Positions 28,858 through 39,228 of a stretch of 64,000 nucleotides of DNA are shown in pieces. Below the pieces are notes generated by a model. It was not told the origin of the DNA. It did not search any database and worked only from the letters and a program-made list of their open reading frames with translations. Every line of letters starts with the position of its first letter. The stretch's first letter is position 1. The position numbers and the translations under genes were made by a program. This DNA comes from Gracilaria domingensis (Eukaryota; Rhodophyta; Florideophyceae; Gracilariales; Gracilariaceae): positions 62,001-126,000 of the forward strand of contig VCMS01000130.1 in assembly GCA_022539475.1 (NCBI GenBank). Direction: 5' to 3'.

Positions 28858-30021
28858 ATACTCCGTAACGGCCTTGGCTGGCTGATCGGTTACCGAAGGG
28901 AGACTGTTTCTCAGAGCGAGCATCATGACGATCATCATCGCGATGATCATCATGATGGTTGGGAAGGACAGAGAATTACTGTACAGTCTTCGACTGTGAA
29001 TAGAACTGTCCGGTTCGACGGGGTTGAACTGTGGCACTGTGTGTGATAGATCTGTTCTGCCTTCGCAAAGACTCTTTGCGGGTGAAAAGCGGTGCAACAG
29101 GAACTGTTACTTGGGAAGTTCTCGGACAACAGTTACTGTTGGTTTCATGACGTAGTGACGAGATTTATCTTCTGCACCGCCGATTTCAGGCTTGTTGCCT
29201 GAACTTCGCCCTGACTTCGCCTTCAAATGAACGAGGGAGGTGCAAAGCTCGCAAATGGTCGCCGAAACACGAGTGTGGTGGCCTTGCATGTCTTCCATAG
29301 TGTCAAAGACGAGCGCCGAATACGTTGTATTCAACAAGATTCGATTAGAAGCATCCTACTGAAAGGAATCGTAAGTGAACTTGAGATGGTGATTCACCAT
29401 CGCCGTACACCCAGAGGTTAACTTACTCAGTCTCGTCAGAAATCACAGGTACCGGTGATGAGAACTGAATACAGCATCGAACTCCTAACCTTCCATCTTC
29501 TCCCGCACAGCCCTGGATCATGCACGCTCGAATCCCGGTGTTTGAGCATATGTACCTTGTGAGTATCTGTTCAACTTTTGTAACTGCGCACGGCAGATGA
29601 CACGGGCACACTGAATGCCTGCAAAGTGCTTCTTTTAGCAGATGAGACAAGCCTGATGTGACACTGAATGAACATCATGGGCCATGAGTCTTGATCGATT
29701 CTATGACTGTGAAGCGCAGTAGCGCTTTTTAACTGCTGCCATTCTTTGGACTCGATGGTGCACGGAATGGTTGGCGTGTTCACGTTTTGTTGCTTTTCTT
29801 AAACCTGCTTAAAGGATTCAAACAGTATACGGGGGCACGCTCGCGAATGCTTCGCCGGATAGTACAACGGTAGCTGCAGAAGACGTTAGTTGATGTTCGC
29901 TAGACACGCCGTGGCAAGAGCTCGGCAAAGAAACACGCACTGACCTGGCGACCAGAAATGACGTTTGCAATACAAAGAAGCACCGTAAGACGAGATTCAT
30001 CGAACAGTTACAACGATATAT
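28858..30021. other. Gene-poor stretch
   Basis: Over 1 kb without a convincing gene. A near-palindrome of CATCATGA/GATGATCATC type lies at about 28920-28960. Everything else looks like unique intergenic DNA. Confidence 0.45.
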
Positions 30022-31220
30022 TCACATGTGGCAGTCATACTGCGGGTGAGAACCAAATCGTCTCTTCAAGCGCTCCTCCGCGCCCGGCACGCGCACAAAC
30101 AGCCGGTTGCAGCCCATGAGTACGTAGTAAGCCTCAGAAGGCTTACCCGGCGAACAATACGGCGGAGCGTCACAGCTCTTAAGCGGCCTCGGGTTGATGA
30201 TGGAAGGCAGCAACGTGGGGTTGTGCTCATGGATAATATCGAAGTACAGGTCCACGAGCCTCTCCTGCTCTGCAACACGTTGCGCCTGTGCGTGATCGCC
30301 CACGACGGATTGCGCAGTAATGTGCGTGCTGTCATGGTCCAGCTGGCGACCGGCGAACGTGGCCTGAAACATCTCCATTTGGCGGCGATCAGCATCATAC
30401 TTGGCGATGATACGCAGCTTGATGATGCACAGCGCGATGAGCATTGCGATGGAAACTTGGTCCGGGTCAGCGTTGCGCACGGTCTCGAAAACGTCGGCGT
30501 AGCAATCGGCGTTGCCGTACAGCCAGTCACCCTCGGCGGACTGCTCGTGCAACTCGCCGATCGACTGCTCGTCGCTGCCATGCGCGCACACACGGCGAAG
30601 CCAGTGCGTAATGAAGGCAGCGCAGCGCTCGTCCTGGTTAAGACGAAGCATTGTAAAAGGCACGACGTCGCGCGAGCCAAGGTTGTCGGACACCATGAGT
30701 CGGAGAAGTTCAAGACGATGCGTGAGAGCAAATTCCAACAGCGGCGCCACCTCGTACCAATGCGCCATGTGCTCGATCTCGTTCGCAAGCTCGCATCGAG
30801 CGCGGCAGCAGTCGCGCGTCTCTAAAACGCCCCAGAAGTGGCCGCCATGCTGCTGGAAGATGTTGCGCGGCGGATCAGCGATGACCTCCAACATGAGCGG
30901 GCCGGTGTACGCGGAGAGTTGGCGCGTGTGTGCCTCGACGTCTCTCTGCAGTTGGGCGGGGTGCTTGCACGCTTGCACGCGGCTTTGTGCTCGGCGAAGC
31001 CGCTTCGCTGACTGGCGACATTGCAGTAGTACACCAGCTTGCAGCGGGAACACGCCTTGAGACGGCGGGGCTGCGAGTGGTGGTCGTTCTCGCAGGAGGG
31101 GGCCTTGCAGTGCCAGGTGGGGCTGGTGTTGGGGTCGATGCCGTCGAATGGCGGAATGCTCTGGCGCAGCTGCTGCAGGATGGCGTTGAAGTCGCTCGGC
31201 GCCTCGCGCGGGGACGGCAT
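30022..31220 (-). CDS. MYND zinc-finger protein, frame broken by 8-bp duplication
   Basis: The ATG at 31220 opens a 250-nt frame with a MYND finger: C-K-A-P-S-C ... C-S-R-C-K-L-V-Y-Y-C-N ... F-A-E-H-K-A-A-C. MYND fingers bind proline-rich partners in chromatin and methylation complexes. The rest lies one frame over and runs to 30022 (E-V-I-A-D-P-P-R-N-I-F ... ending C-H-M), an alpha-helical domain of about 300 residues without a known fold that I can name. The break coincides with an exact tandem duplication of GCTTGCAC on the plus strand (30963-30970 and 30971-30978). With a single unit the two parts would be continuous over 396 residues. No GT-AG intron fits. It is either a recent knockout allele or a sequence error. 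A plus-strand frame at 30028-30825 is a shadow. Confidence 0.7.
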
Positions 31221-31560
31221 TGCGGCGGCGCGGTTGTCTGCACACGGGCAAGTATCTTAGCGGCGAACCGCAGCCTGCGCGCGGGCGCGTGCTGTGATCG
31301 CGGATCTTCGCTGCCGAACGCATGTGCAATGTACACTTGCAGCTCTACAGCAATGCAGCTTGCCACGTGCACCACGTTTTGTTCGTGTGAGATGTGGTGC
31401 GGTCATTGCTGTGCTCTGGCTCGCTGTGGCTCGCTCTTCCTGCCGGTCTTTGTGCTAAGAGGCGGTTTACGTCCGCGACTTGTTCCGCTCTGGAAGAGGG
31501 AAGCACACGCAAGAATCGGTTCAATTTTTACCAGGGCGGCGAGAGCGCTGGGCTGATTTG

Positions 31561-32208
31561 CTACTGCTCGCTGCGATTGGGCTTTCTCCACATGGCCGTC
31601 AAGGGCGGGCAGTCTTCAGGAAGACCGGAAATCGTGCTGGTCACTTCAAAACCAAGCCTCTCATAAAACGGGATGTTCTTCACATTCGACGATTCCAAAT
31701 AGGCGCCAATACCATCCCGGTCACATTGGCGCAACATCGCGGACAGCACCGTGCTCCCGTAGCGCTTCCCTCGCTTCTCCTTCTCTGTTCCAACAAAGTA
31801 AAGGTACACATGCGGTTGTGGCGGATGTTGTTGTCTGATTATGTCGGTCACCTTGCCGGCATGAGCAACACGCCGGCCGTAAACGCGGACAACTGCGATC
31901 AGAAAGTCAAGCGTCATGGGCACCTCCCATTTACCCCCGTGATGCCAGATCGCGACGCACCCTTCATCCTGTGTCACGTGAATCGTGGCCTCATGCCGGG
32001 GCCGTTTGAGCTCCGAGCGCAGAATTGCGGAGAAGAAGATTTTGTTCTTCTTGAAGACGTTGCGCTCGTTTGGCCCGTACAGATACAGGAAGAACGGGTC
32101 GTCCTCGAAGGCAGACGCCAGCGTTGAAGCCAAACGCGGTATCTGATCCTTCTCGAACGCGCAGCGCACGCTGTCGGACCGAGAGATGAGCGCGTTTTCC
32201 AGAGACAT
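31561..32208 (-). CDS. GNAT-family N-acetyltransferase, 215 aa
   Basis: GNAT enzymes move an acetyl group from acetyl-CoA to an amine. The ATG at 32208 is the first Met; the frame further up has only GTG. Motif A is visible: V-Y-L-Y-F-V-G-T-E-K-E-K-R-G-K-R-Y-G-S, where R-G-K-R-Y-G is the pyrophosphate-binding loop (consensus Q/R-x-x-G-x-G/A), followed by the helix S-T-V-L-S-A-M-L. Motif B is L-E-S-S-N-V-K-N-I-P-F-Y-E-R-L-G-F-E-V, the usual N/Y/GF end of the family. The N-terminal half (F-E-D-D-P-F-F-L-Y-L-Y) fits the GNAT subgroup common in fungi and algae with unknown small-molecule substrates. Substrate cannot be told from sequence. Confidence 0.88.
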   Translation of the reverse strand: MSLENALISRSDSVRCAFEKDQIPRLASTLASAFEDDPFFLYLYGPNERNVFKKNKIFFSAILRSELKRPRHEATIHVTQDEGCVAIWHHGGKWEVPMTLDFLIAVVRVYGRRVAHAGKVTDIIRQQHPPQPHVYLYFVGTEKEKRGKRYGSTVLSAMLRQCDRDGIGAYLESSNVKNIPFYERLGFEVTSTISGLPEDCPPLTAMWRKPNRSEQ

Positions 32209-32540
32209 GTGGCGGTGCGCACGCGGCGGAAACGGCTCGTTGAACAAATCGGAATGCACGCAGCACGCAAAGATGAGGCAATCATCGCGTTCGATGCGGG
32301 CGCATCACTCGCGCGTTAAGTACAGGCGAGCACGTGGATGGAGAAGCCACGGCTGCGGACGCCATGGCGGAAAAGAGGGCGTGGCTCGAACGTGATGGCG
32401 CGATGAGCAGCGAAGAGCATGGAAGACAAAGCTCGAAGCGCGCCCCCTTCAGCGAGTGCGGCGATGCAAGCAAGGTACACGCCCAGCTCATCCGCGCCAC
32501 GCCAAAGGCTCATGGCCGCCTCTGCTGTAACTACATCACG

Positions 32541-32858
32541 TCATCGGCTCAAACTCGCAACTCGCGCCAGCTGCACACGTGCAAACGCGAGGGCGCGTCG
32601 TGCAGCGCGCGCCACAAGCGCAGCGCGTCGTGGCAGCGCGCGCGCAATGCGCTCGGCCAGGACGCCCGAGCACACGAGCTCGCGCTCGAACGGCGCGCGC
32701 AAGTACACCGTCACGAAGTGCAGCTCGTCGCGCACGGGGAGGTGGCGCGCGTCGACGCCGCGCACGCCGAACGCGTGCACGCACTGCAGCGCCACCGCGC
32801 CGCCGTCGGCCAACGCGGCGTGCGCGCGGAACACCCCGTCGCTCGTGCTCACCGACAT
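32541..32858 (-). CDS. Small GC-rich hypothetical protein, 105 aa
   Basis: The ATG at 32858 begins a GC-rich frame (M-S-V-S-T-S-D-G-V-F-R-A-H) with mixed, protein-like composition, ending in an Arg/Ala/Leu-rich helix. The frame is open a little further upstream, to where the DNA turns abruptly AT-rich at about 32925, so it could be the truncated end of a longer gene. Unrecognised. Coding is only moderately likely. Confidence 0.35.
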   Translation of the reverse strand: MSVSTSDGVFRAHAALADGGAVALQCVHAFGVRGVDARHLPVRDELHFVTVYLRAPFERELVCSGVLAERIARALPRRAALVARAARRALAFARVQLARVASLSR

Positions 32859-32924
32859 CGCCGACGCTGCGACCCAGTGGAGCGGCGTCAGCTCCGGCGG
32901 CGGTGGCCCGTCCCAGAACAACAC

Positions 32925-33761
32925 GATTACAAGATATGAAAAACGTTTTGATATATCCTGACAATATAAAACGAAGTTTTAGTTCCAAAAGATATTACTG
33001 TTTTTCTTCCTAAATGTAGGTGAGCAACGGCGTCTTCTGCAAGTAGCTGCGCGGCGCAAGATGTAAGCTTTAAAAAATCTGTTGCTGCGTACTGTACAAT
33101 AAATCTCCGGTTTGGTATAGCTTGGACAGCGCAAGGCTTAGCGATGAAGAGGGCAGGCTTTATAAACTTCGGGCTGGCTGCTACTCTGTCCCCTGATGTC
33201 TGTCAGCGAATACAACGTTCGAATATTCGTTTACGCGGCGGTTGAGTACAAAAGCGTTTCGTTTTTTAAGTAGCTACTCAAGAGATATACTTCTCGCCTA
33301 GCCCGTGAAAAAGGTGCACAACTGACATTTTTATCTGCGGTACGGGCTTGTAAACTTTTTCTAGACGCTCCTACGGCTCTACTACGAACACATAAGCGCT
33401 AAACGAAACCAAAGACCGTGGCACATCACTTTAAAGGAACAATAAGTTAGTATCCACAAAAAGATACCAGAAAACCCGATGCTAACAACCTTTCACGAAC
33501 GATTGCCTCATTCTTGTACGTCAATAGAAACCTAACGCCGTATCACACACTTTGTTTAGCAACAACAGCTGCAAAGCAAAACTCTTCGATGGACGTAATC
33601 CCAATACGTATAAACCAAATACACCAGACATAAAGGCCGAGATCGGAAGCAAAAAATTAGACGTCAGCAAGTAAAGCAAGCCAAACGACGAAGAAACTGA
33701 GAAAAGCAACAACAAAGACAATCACGGGGGATGAAAATCGAAAATAACGACACCGAGGGAC
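32925..33761. other. AT-rich boundary between gene island and retroelement nest
   Basis: The composition changes sharply at about 32925. No gene or repeat is supported in this 840-bp stretch. Confidence 0.5.
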
Positions 33762-34223
33762 ACATTGTGGCACGGGTCATTAACAACGGGAAGAACAGTC
33801 CAAAGAATGAGGGGCCAACGGCGAGATCACTGGTAAGAAGATGCAATGGGCGGGCGCTTTCGGTCGTGTCTACAGCAAGCGGCGAGTGGCGTAGCGATAT
33901 CATGAAAACCTTGAGGTTTTTGGTACTTGCTAACCTATGGGGTCAGATAGTTCGCAAAGGGTCTCTAACTCTACCACGGGAGAGAGGCGCAGCTTCAGCA
34001 GCCTGAGTGTCGGCCGCGAGACGCCTCGACCTCGGCCGTGGTGCACTGTAACGCAGTGCATCACGTGTACTCTCTAATCTACCTATGGTACAAAACCTAG
34101 TAGTTAGAAATAAGCGAGCCGTTCGCGTCAACCAAACACCACTTTTTCGCCCTTTTGGGCACCGCCAATTCGACCAGCAATGAGTAATATCTTGGGATCA
34201 ATCCTAAGGCCCATAATAATACA
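33762..34223 (-). repeat. Family A LTR, diverged copy (minus orientation)
   Basis: It aligns by eye with the family A LTRs at 35999-36465 and 48348-49708: shared blocks around GGCACGGGTCA, GCACTGTAACGCAGTGCA and GGCCCATAATA. It reads minus, like G0 and G4, so it could be the distal LTR of the tandem array. Its plus-side start is poorly defined. Confidence 0.65.
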
Positions 34224-34675
34224 CCGGGAACAACCACAAAAAGAAGAAGACCACCACCACAGAGAGTCGGAAAGACGAGGAACCAAGTGGAATGCACTTC
34301 AGGAGAGAGAATCACGCCCCGACACGTCTAACCCAACGGTAGGGTAGTGTCAGACACTGTGCCGAGTAACACAGAACGGGCCTACACGAGGGGCTGTGTG
34401 AGTAGCAGTGAGCGTTGTACGGCGGTGAGACCAGGTCGCTAAGAAGGGAGAGTGAGAGAGGTTGTAGATTGGGAGGGGGAAGGTTGAGACGACGAATAGA
34501 AGAAGGAAGAAGGGGTGAGGAGTGAAGGTGGGGGAGGTCGTCAAACGGGAAGTGGTCTGGCCGAGGTTGGGTTGGAGGCAACCGACCCAGCCTTTTTATA
34601 GTGTTTTCTATCCTACAATATGGGCTGGATATCGTTGTTTTGACTCCCTCCAATAAATATTCGTTGCGTGTACAA
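34224..34675 (-). promoter_or_regulatory. LTR-like promoter segment with TATA box
   Basis: On the minus strand TATAAAAAGG occurs at 34600-34591, followed by a long C/T-rich leader (34590 to about 34430). This looks like the promoter half of a further LTR of a different family, but I could not define both ends. Confidence 0.35.
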
Positions 34676-34686
34676 CTATGGCCCTT

Positions 34687-35654
34687 CTAGAGCAAACCTA
34701 TTTCGGCTGTACTTAGGGTAATACTCTTTATATAGAGTGATGCGCCAGTGCACGTGGCCGCAGGTATTATGAGATGCAACCTTTCTGGGAAAGGACCGTT
34801 GGTAGGGGGATGATCTGTTGCCGTGCACCCGAGCAGGGGGTACGGACACGTGTGAGTGTTAATGAGTGGACTCCAGTGAGTGGAAAGTAGTAGTTTTAAG
34901 TAGTTAATTGTGCCACACCCTGATAGTGGGTCTGTGCACGTGTGCAACGCGCATCGGGTGAGCATCACTTTAATTAATTAGGATAATTAATCCTAGTGAC
35001 TATTTAGGCCGATGCGGCCGCCGCCGCACCTCCCACGGTAAAATTCAACCAAGTCTGGCTCCGAGAACTGCCAATCGGAAGTGGGAACACTTGAGACTCA
35101 TCTTGAGTGTGGGCTCTAGGCACTACTGCCCTTGCCGGTGTACTACTCCGCCCTGAGGGTCCCCTCAAGAGGTTTAAGTGTGCATATTCCCCTTGTGATG
35201 CTTCAGGATCTCTGCAGATCCAGTGTGGGTTGACCTTTTTGTGTGCTTATTACTCCTGATTGCAGGACAGATTTCCGCCCCCCTATTGGGTTCTTTTCTT
35301 GCTTTTCCTTTGTTTTCCCCCATCTTTCGGGCCTGTTGCCTGCTTGCGCACGGCCCTCGACTCCCTTTCTCGGGATCAATTTTCCCCTTTTTCTCTTTTG
35401 GGCTCCGCCTCCTCTCGGAGTCTACAGCCCACCCCTTGGAGTATCCCTGCCGATTGTTTGCATTTCTTTCAGAGTTTTCCCCGCCGTTCCGGCTTCTCCC
35501 TCTCACCCTGTAGGTTCTACCTCAGGCCACTACTGGCTTTACGTCCAGGTCCTCGGTGGCTACAGGGGCTCTACAGCCGAGCTTCCATCCCCTTTGGGAG
35601 CAGGATCTCGAACGTGCTGTCTGTGTTTCCCGTCGCCGGGTTTTGCACCACAGC
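34687..35654 (+). repeat. LTR of a further gypsy family (plus orientation)
   Basis: The end reads CGTCGCCGGGTTTTGCACCACA at about 35633-35654, matching the end of the solo LTR at 46954-47811. Near its start CTAGAGCAAACC resembles the family B LTR start. It interrupts the G0 gag fragment, which resumes at about 35682. The start is uncertain. Confidence 0.5.
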
Positions 35655-35681
35655 CCTCTGCCCAATAGCTGTGGGGCAAGT

Positions 35682-35976
35682 CCATCGGTAGTTACGGAAC
35701 CAACGGTTTCCTGCGGTGCTGCCTGTGGTGTGTTGAGTTGCGAGTGGTACTCTTCGAGCCGTTCTCGGAGTCTTCCAGCCAAAGAGGCGTCACGATTAAT
35801 CCTCTCGGGATTATCCACTGGTGTGAGGAGATTAACCTGTGGATGCGAGCGGGTACTCCGACGATCACTCACGTTGTCGCCGGAGGGTCCGGCGACATCA
35901 GCGAGCGGTGGAGGAGTTCCGATGGCTTGAGCACGGGTGTACGAGGGTCTTCTTGAATAGGTTGATTGTTATCCAT
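35682..35976 (-). pseudogene. G0: first gag ORF fragment, family A, minus strand
   Basis: The minus-strand ATG at 35976 and the following sequence match the G1 first ORF at 36591 (M-D-N-N-Q-P-I-Q-E-D) almost base for base, with a frameshift near 35940. The match ends after V-G-S-V-T-T-D-G where foreign LTR sequence begins. Joined with the leader at 48240-48347 it is the start of an element (G0) split by the G1 insertion. Confidence 0.75.
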
Positions 35977-35998
35977 GATGGCGTTTGCTTGTGTTACC

Positions 35999-36465
35999 TG
36001 TAGTATTATGAGCCTTAAGTTGGTTTCCGGATGGTCAGTCATCGCTGGTGTGTGCAGGAGTAGCCCATCAGTGGTGCACGTGGGCCCTTGCCGGCCCCCA
36101 TATGCCTATTTATTTTTAACTTGTATTATTTGTACTATAGGTAGTATAGTTAGTACACGTGTTGCACTGCGTTACAGTGCACCACTCCAGAGGTTGAGGC
36201 GCCTCGCAACCGATATTTGGGCCGCTCGAGCTGCGCCTCCCTCCTGTGGTAAAGCCAGAGACCCTCTTGGCAACCACTTGACCCTCAGGTTAGTAAGTAC
36301 CAACACCATTCAAGTTTCCCAGCCATCGCTACGTCGCTCGCCCTTTCCTGTAGGCACGACAGATAGCGCTCGCCCATTGCACCTTTTTACCAGTGGTCTC
36401 GCCGTTGGCCCCTCATCCTTTGGACCGTTCCTCCCGTGGTTAGTGACCCGTGCCACTATACTACA
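35999..36465 (+). repeat. G1 5' LTR (family A)
   Basis: TGTAGTATTATGAGCC...CACTATACTACA, 467 bp, with TG/CA ends. It also shows the uninterrupted form of the site that the solo LTR hit in the 3' copy. Confidence 0.95.
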
Positions 36466-36469
36466 TTTC

Positions 36470-36482
36470 TGGTCTCCCGACC
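36470..36482 (+). promoter_or_regulatory. G1 primer-binding site
   Basis: TGGTCTCCCGACC begins 4 nt after the LTR. The complement ends in CCA, as required for a tRNA 3' end. The same sequence follows the 5' LTRs of G0 and G3. Confidence 0.8.
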
Positions 36483-36590
36483 TAGAATTCCGCACGGAAG
36501 TGAAGAACGACCTCTAGGGAAGACGAACTACCGGAATTCTACCATTGGATCTGGACTACCGACGGACTGGTAATATAAGCAACCGCCATC

Positions 36591-37720
36591 ATGGATAACA
36601 ATCAACCTATTCAAGAAGACCCTCGTACACCAGTGGCTCAAGCCATCAGAACTCCTCCACCGCTCGCTGATGTCGCCGGACCCTCTGGTGACAACGTGAG
36701 TGACCGTCGGAGTACCCGCTCGCAGCCAGAGGTTAATCTCCTCACACCCGTGGATAATCCCGAGAGGATTAATCGTGACGCCTCTTTGGCTGGAAGACTC
36801 CGAGAACGGCTCGACGAGTACCGCTCGCAACTCAACACACCACAGGCACCACCGCAAGAAACCGTTGGTTCAGTAACTACCGATGGACATGCTGATGTCT
36901 TATGGCCGAAGGTTCGAGAGATGCTCGACGCTCGACTCGAAACCCTTGTGGATCTCCGAGTCTCTGTCGCTCTCGCAGAGCACGCCGACCAACTGGCTGA
37001 AGGTGTCTTCCCAAAGGTTCTCGAGTCCGACTTTTTCGTCGGATCGCTTGCCTTAGGTATCCGCCGTGAGGTGACTCGCCAGGTAGGCCCGCCGCCCTCC
37101 GTGGGTGGAATCGAAAGTAATCCATTGGTATCCGTATGGAAACCCCGTTCCGAACCACCGGGAGCAGCTGCGTTGCCAGCCCCTCGCCGGGTTCAACCAC
37201 AGGTACCCAGAGAGGTGAATTGATGTCCGGATGATATCCCGCAAATAACCCATATCAGAATTACGAAACCTGAAGATGTCGATTTGATCTCCTTAAGATG
37301 TCCACATGATATGCGTAAATGATGCTCAGATGATGCATGAAAAATATCCATATGATAACCGTCTGATACGCATATGATGTACGAAGAGATGTGCCTTGGA
37401 TTTTGTGATGTCCAAATGATGCACCTTGGATTTCCGGACATCCGTTGGACATATCTTCGTGCATCGTATGAATATCTTTAGAATAGGTTTTGTACATCCA
37501 AAGGGCATGTAAAGGGCAACAATTAGGCCCATCTGACGGGGTACCACCGCATGTCATTCGGATATCCTGGATGCGCAGAAGATATCCGATTGGTATTCCA
37601 TAGATGTCCCAAATTCTCATCCGATGGACATCCATCGCGCATCACTTTATCTCACAGGGGTATACCAATCGGGCGTACGTCCAGGGGACAATAGAGACGC
37701 CCCTCGGCAAGAAGGCCTAA
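36591..37720 (+). CDS. G1 first ORF (Gag N-terminal region), probably spliced
   Basis: The ATG at 36591 opens 208 codons to 37214: a Pro/Arg-rich start, a Leu/Arg helix (L-A-G-R-L-R-E-R-L-D-E-Y) and a second helical part. Unspliced, the frame stops at 37221-37223, nine bases into the 443-bp segment. If that segment (37215-37657) is removed, 20 more codons follow and the frame ends with TAA at 37718-37720, overlapping the ATG of gag as TAATG. I do not recognise a domain. Position suggests a matrix-like or accessory Gag part. Other copies: the G0 fragment at 35682-35976. Confidence 0.65.
37215..37657 (+). other. 443-bp intron-like segment in G1
   Basis: It begins AGAGAG/GTGAATTGATGTCC and ends CTTTATCTCACAG/GG, with exact GT and AG ends. 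The inside is made of degenerate short units around GATGTCC, GGACATC and CATATGATG. A segment of exactly the same length with the same ends occurs in G3 at 60682-61124. Confidence 0.75.
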
Positions 37721-39228
37721 TGGCCGTGCTACCCGTGAGGTACCCCGGGGTCCAGAACCCCCGAGCAACCATTGGTTTTGAAGCTGAAGATGAAGAGTTG
37801 CCAGTGGAAGCCAGAAGTTCTGACCGAAGGAAGAAGAGATGCAGAAGAAGGAAGAAGTCGAAGAACCAGAGTAAAAGCCGTAGGAACTCCAGCGGTAGCG
37901 AATCCGATTCGGACTCGTCGAGTTCCAGTGGCTCAGAGACGAACGAGGCGGCTGTTCGACGCCTCAAGCCGTTGGTAACAACCAATAAACTCTTCAAGAG
38001 AGTATTGGATTACCGCAAGTATCGCCTGGCTGACCAGTCGGCGCGGTACTCCAGCTCGGTGGCCAAGAAGGTCGCCAGATGGGCCAAACGGATGCAGCTA
38101 ACCATAACGGAAAAGTTTTCGGGATCCGACCCCATTTCTATCCTTAGGTTTCTCAGTCTGTTCCGTACGGTTTGTGATCAGAACGGTGTCCATGAGGGTG
38201 CCGCTCTGTATCTTTTTCAGTTTTTTCTCCATGGGCAAGCGCACGACCATGTGGTTTCTAAGATCTCTGGAACTACGGACCCCGTCGACGCAACCGATCG
38301 GGAATTTCTTAGGTCCTATCCGGAGATCGTGCATTACCTTTTGGAAACATACGCGACGGATGACGTCATTATGGACGCCCATGAGGAATTGATATCCTAC
38401 AGGCAAGGTTCGAACGTAACCGAGAAAGATTACGCCGACCAGCTTTGGAGAAAGGCCTATAGGTGTGGGAATGTGTTCTCCGAGAACCGGCTGAAGCAGC
38501 ATTTCATCGCTGGATTGCTGCCTGCCATCAGGACGCACGTTCGAAATCACCATATGGACCATTCCAACCTCTTTTACAGGCAGTTGGTGAATTACGCCGA
38601 AGGTTACGGGAAGACCTATAGAACGTCTCGTAGGGCCGCCGATCATGATGCCAGAGAAAGGGCAACCACATTAAGGAAGAGTTCTCAAGCCCATATGGTT
38701 GGGAGTTCTGAAAGCAGTGCCTCAGGTTTATACGAGGACGACGGAAATGTCCTCGCAGTTTCCTTTGGTTCTGCTCCTTCTGGTGCACCTTCCCTACCGT
38801 CAACTGGCACAACTACCCCTTCCGGGCAGCCTACGCCGAAGTATTCTCCGGTCCAACAACGCAGGGATGTCGTCCCACGCTCCCGTCAGGCCTGCTACAT
38901 TTGCCTTTCAACGGTTACTCCATGCGATTGCATGAAGTTCTTGCCGAAGGAAACGAAGGACAACCTCATGGCCTTAAGGAACGAGAACTACCAGGCACGG
39001 AGGTCCGAAGGAATGTTCAACCGTCAGGCTCCACGCTACACATCGTCCCCAGGTACCTCGAGATACGCTACCCCGTTGGAAACGCCGGCCAAGGCTCCAC
39101 AGGTTAACAAAGTCTCGACTCCAGTGGATGACATTACCCAGGAACCACCGACGGATATTCCAGAAGATTTACAGACCAGTGGTCACGCGTGTGCCATTGG
39201 TGGAGACGCACAGTCGGAAAACGCGTAG
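37720..39228 (+). CDS. gag: G1 Gag (capsid region), 502 aa
   Basis: The ATG at 37720 follows the TAATG overlap. N-terminal Lys/Arg- and Ser/Asp-rich stretch (about residues 40-80), then a capsid-like helical domain (about 100-310) with R-F-L-S-L-F-R ... A-L-Y-L-F-Q-F-F-L-H-G, like Ty3/gypsy Gag. A Cys cluster C-Y-I-C-L-S-T-V-T-P-C-D-C replaces a standard CX2CX4HX4C knuckle. The frame is open for 1.5 kb. It overlaps the pol frame by about 40 nt with pol in the -1 frame; the overlap contains TCGGAAAACG, not a canonical slippery heptamer, so the way pol is reached is unclear. Confidence 0.8.
   Translation: MAVLPVRYPGVQNPRATIGFEAEDEELPVEARSSDRRKKRCRRRKKSKNQSKSRRNSSGSESDSDSSSSSGSETNEAAVRRLKPLVTTNKLFKRVLDYRKYRLADQSARYSSSVAKKVARWAKRMQLTITEKFSGSDPISILRFLSLFRTVCDQNGVHEGAALYLFQFFLHGQAHDHVVSKISGTTDPVDATDREFLRSYPEIVHYLLETYATDDVIMDAHEELISYRQGSNVTEKDYADQLWRKAYRCGNVFSENRLKQHFIAGLLPAIRTHVRNHHMDHSNLFYRQLVNYAEGYGKTYRTSRRAADHDARERATTLRKSSQAHMVGSSESSASGLYEDDGNVLAVSFGSAPSGAPSLPSTGTTTPSGQPTPKYSPVQQRRDVVPRSRQACYICLSTVTPCDCMKFLPKETKDNLMALRNENYQARRSEGMFNRQAPRYTSSPGTSRYATPLETPAKAPQVNKVSTPVDDITQEPPTDIPEDLQTSGHACAIGGDAQSENA

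Noticed and set aside
39205-39228. Slippery heptamer at the G1 gag/pol overlap
   Set aside because: Pol is in the -1 frame, but the overlap has GGAAAAC, which does not fit X XXY YYZ; I cannot support a frameshift site here.
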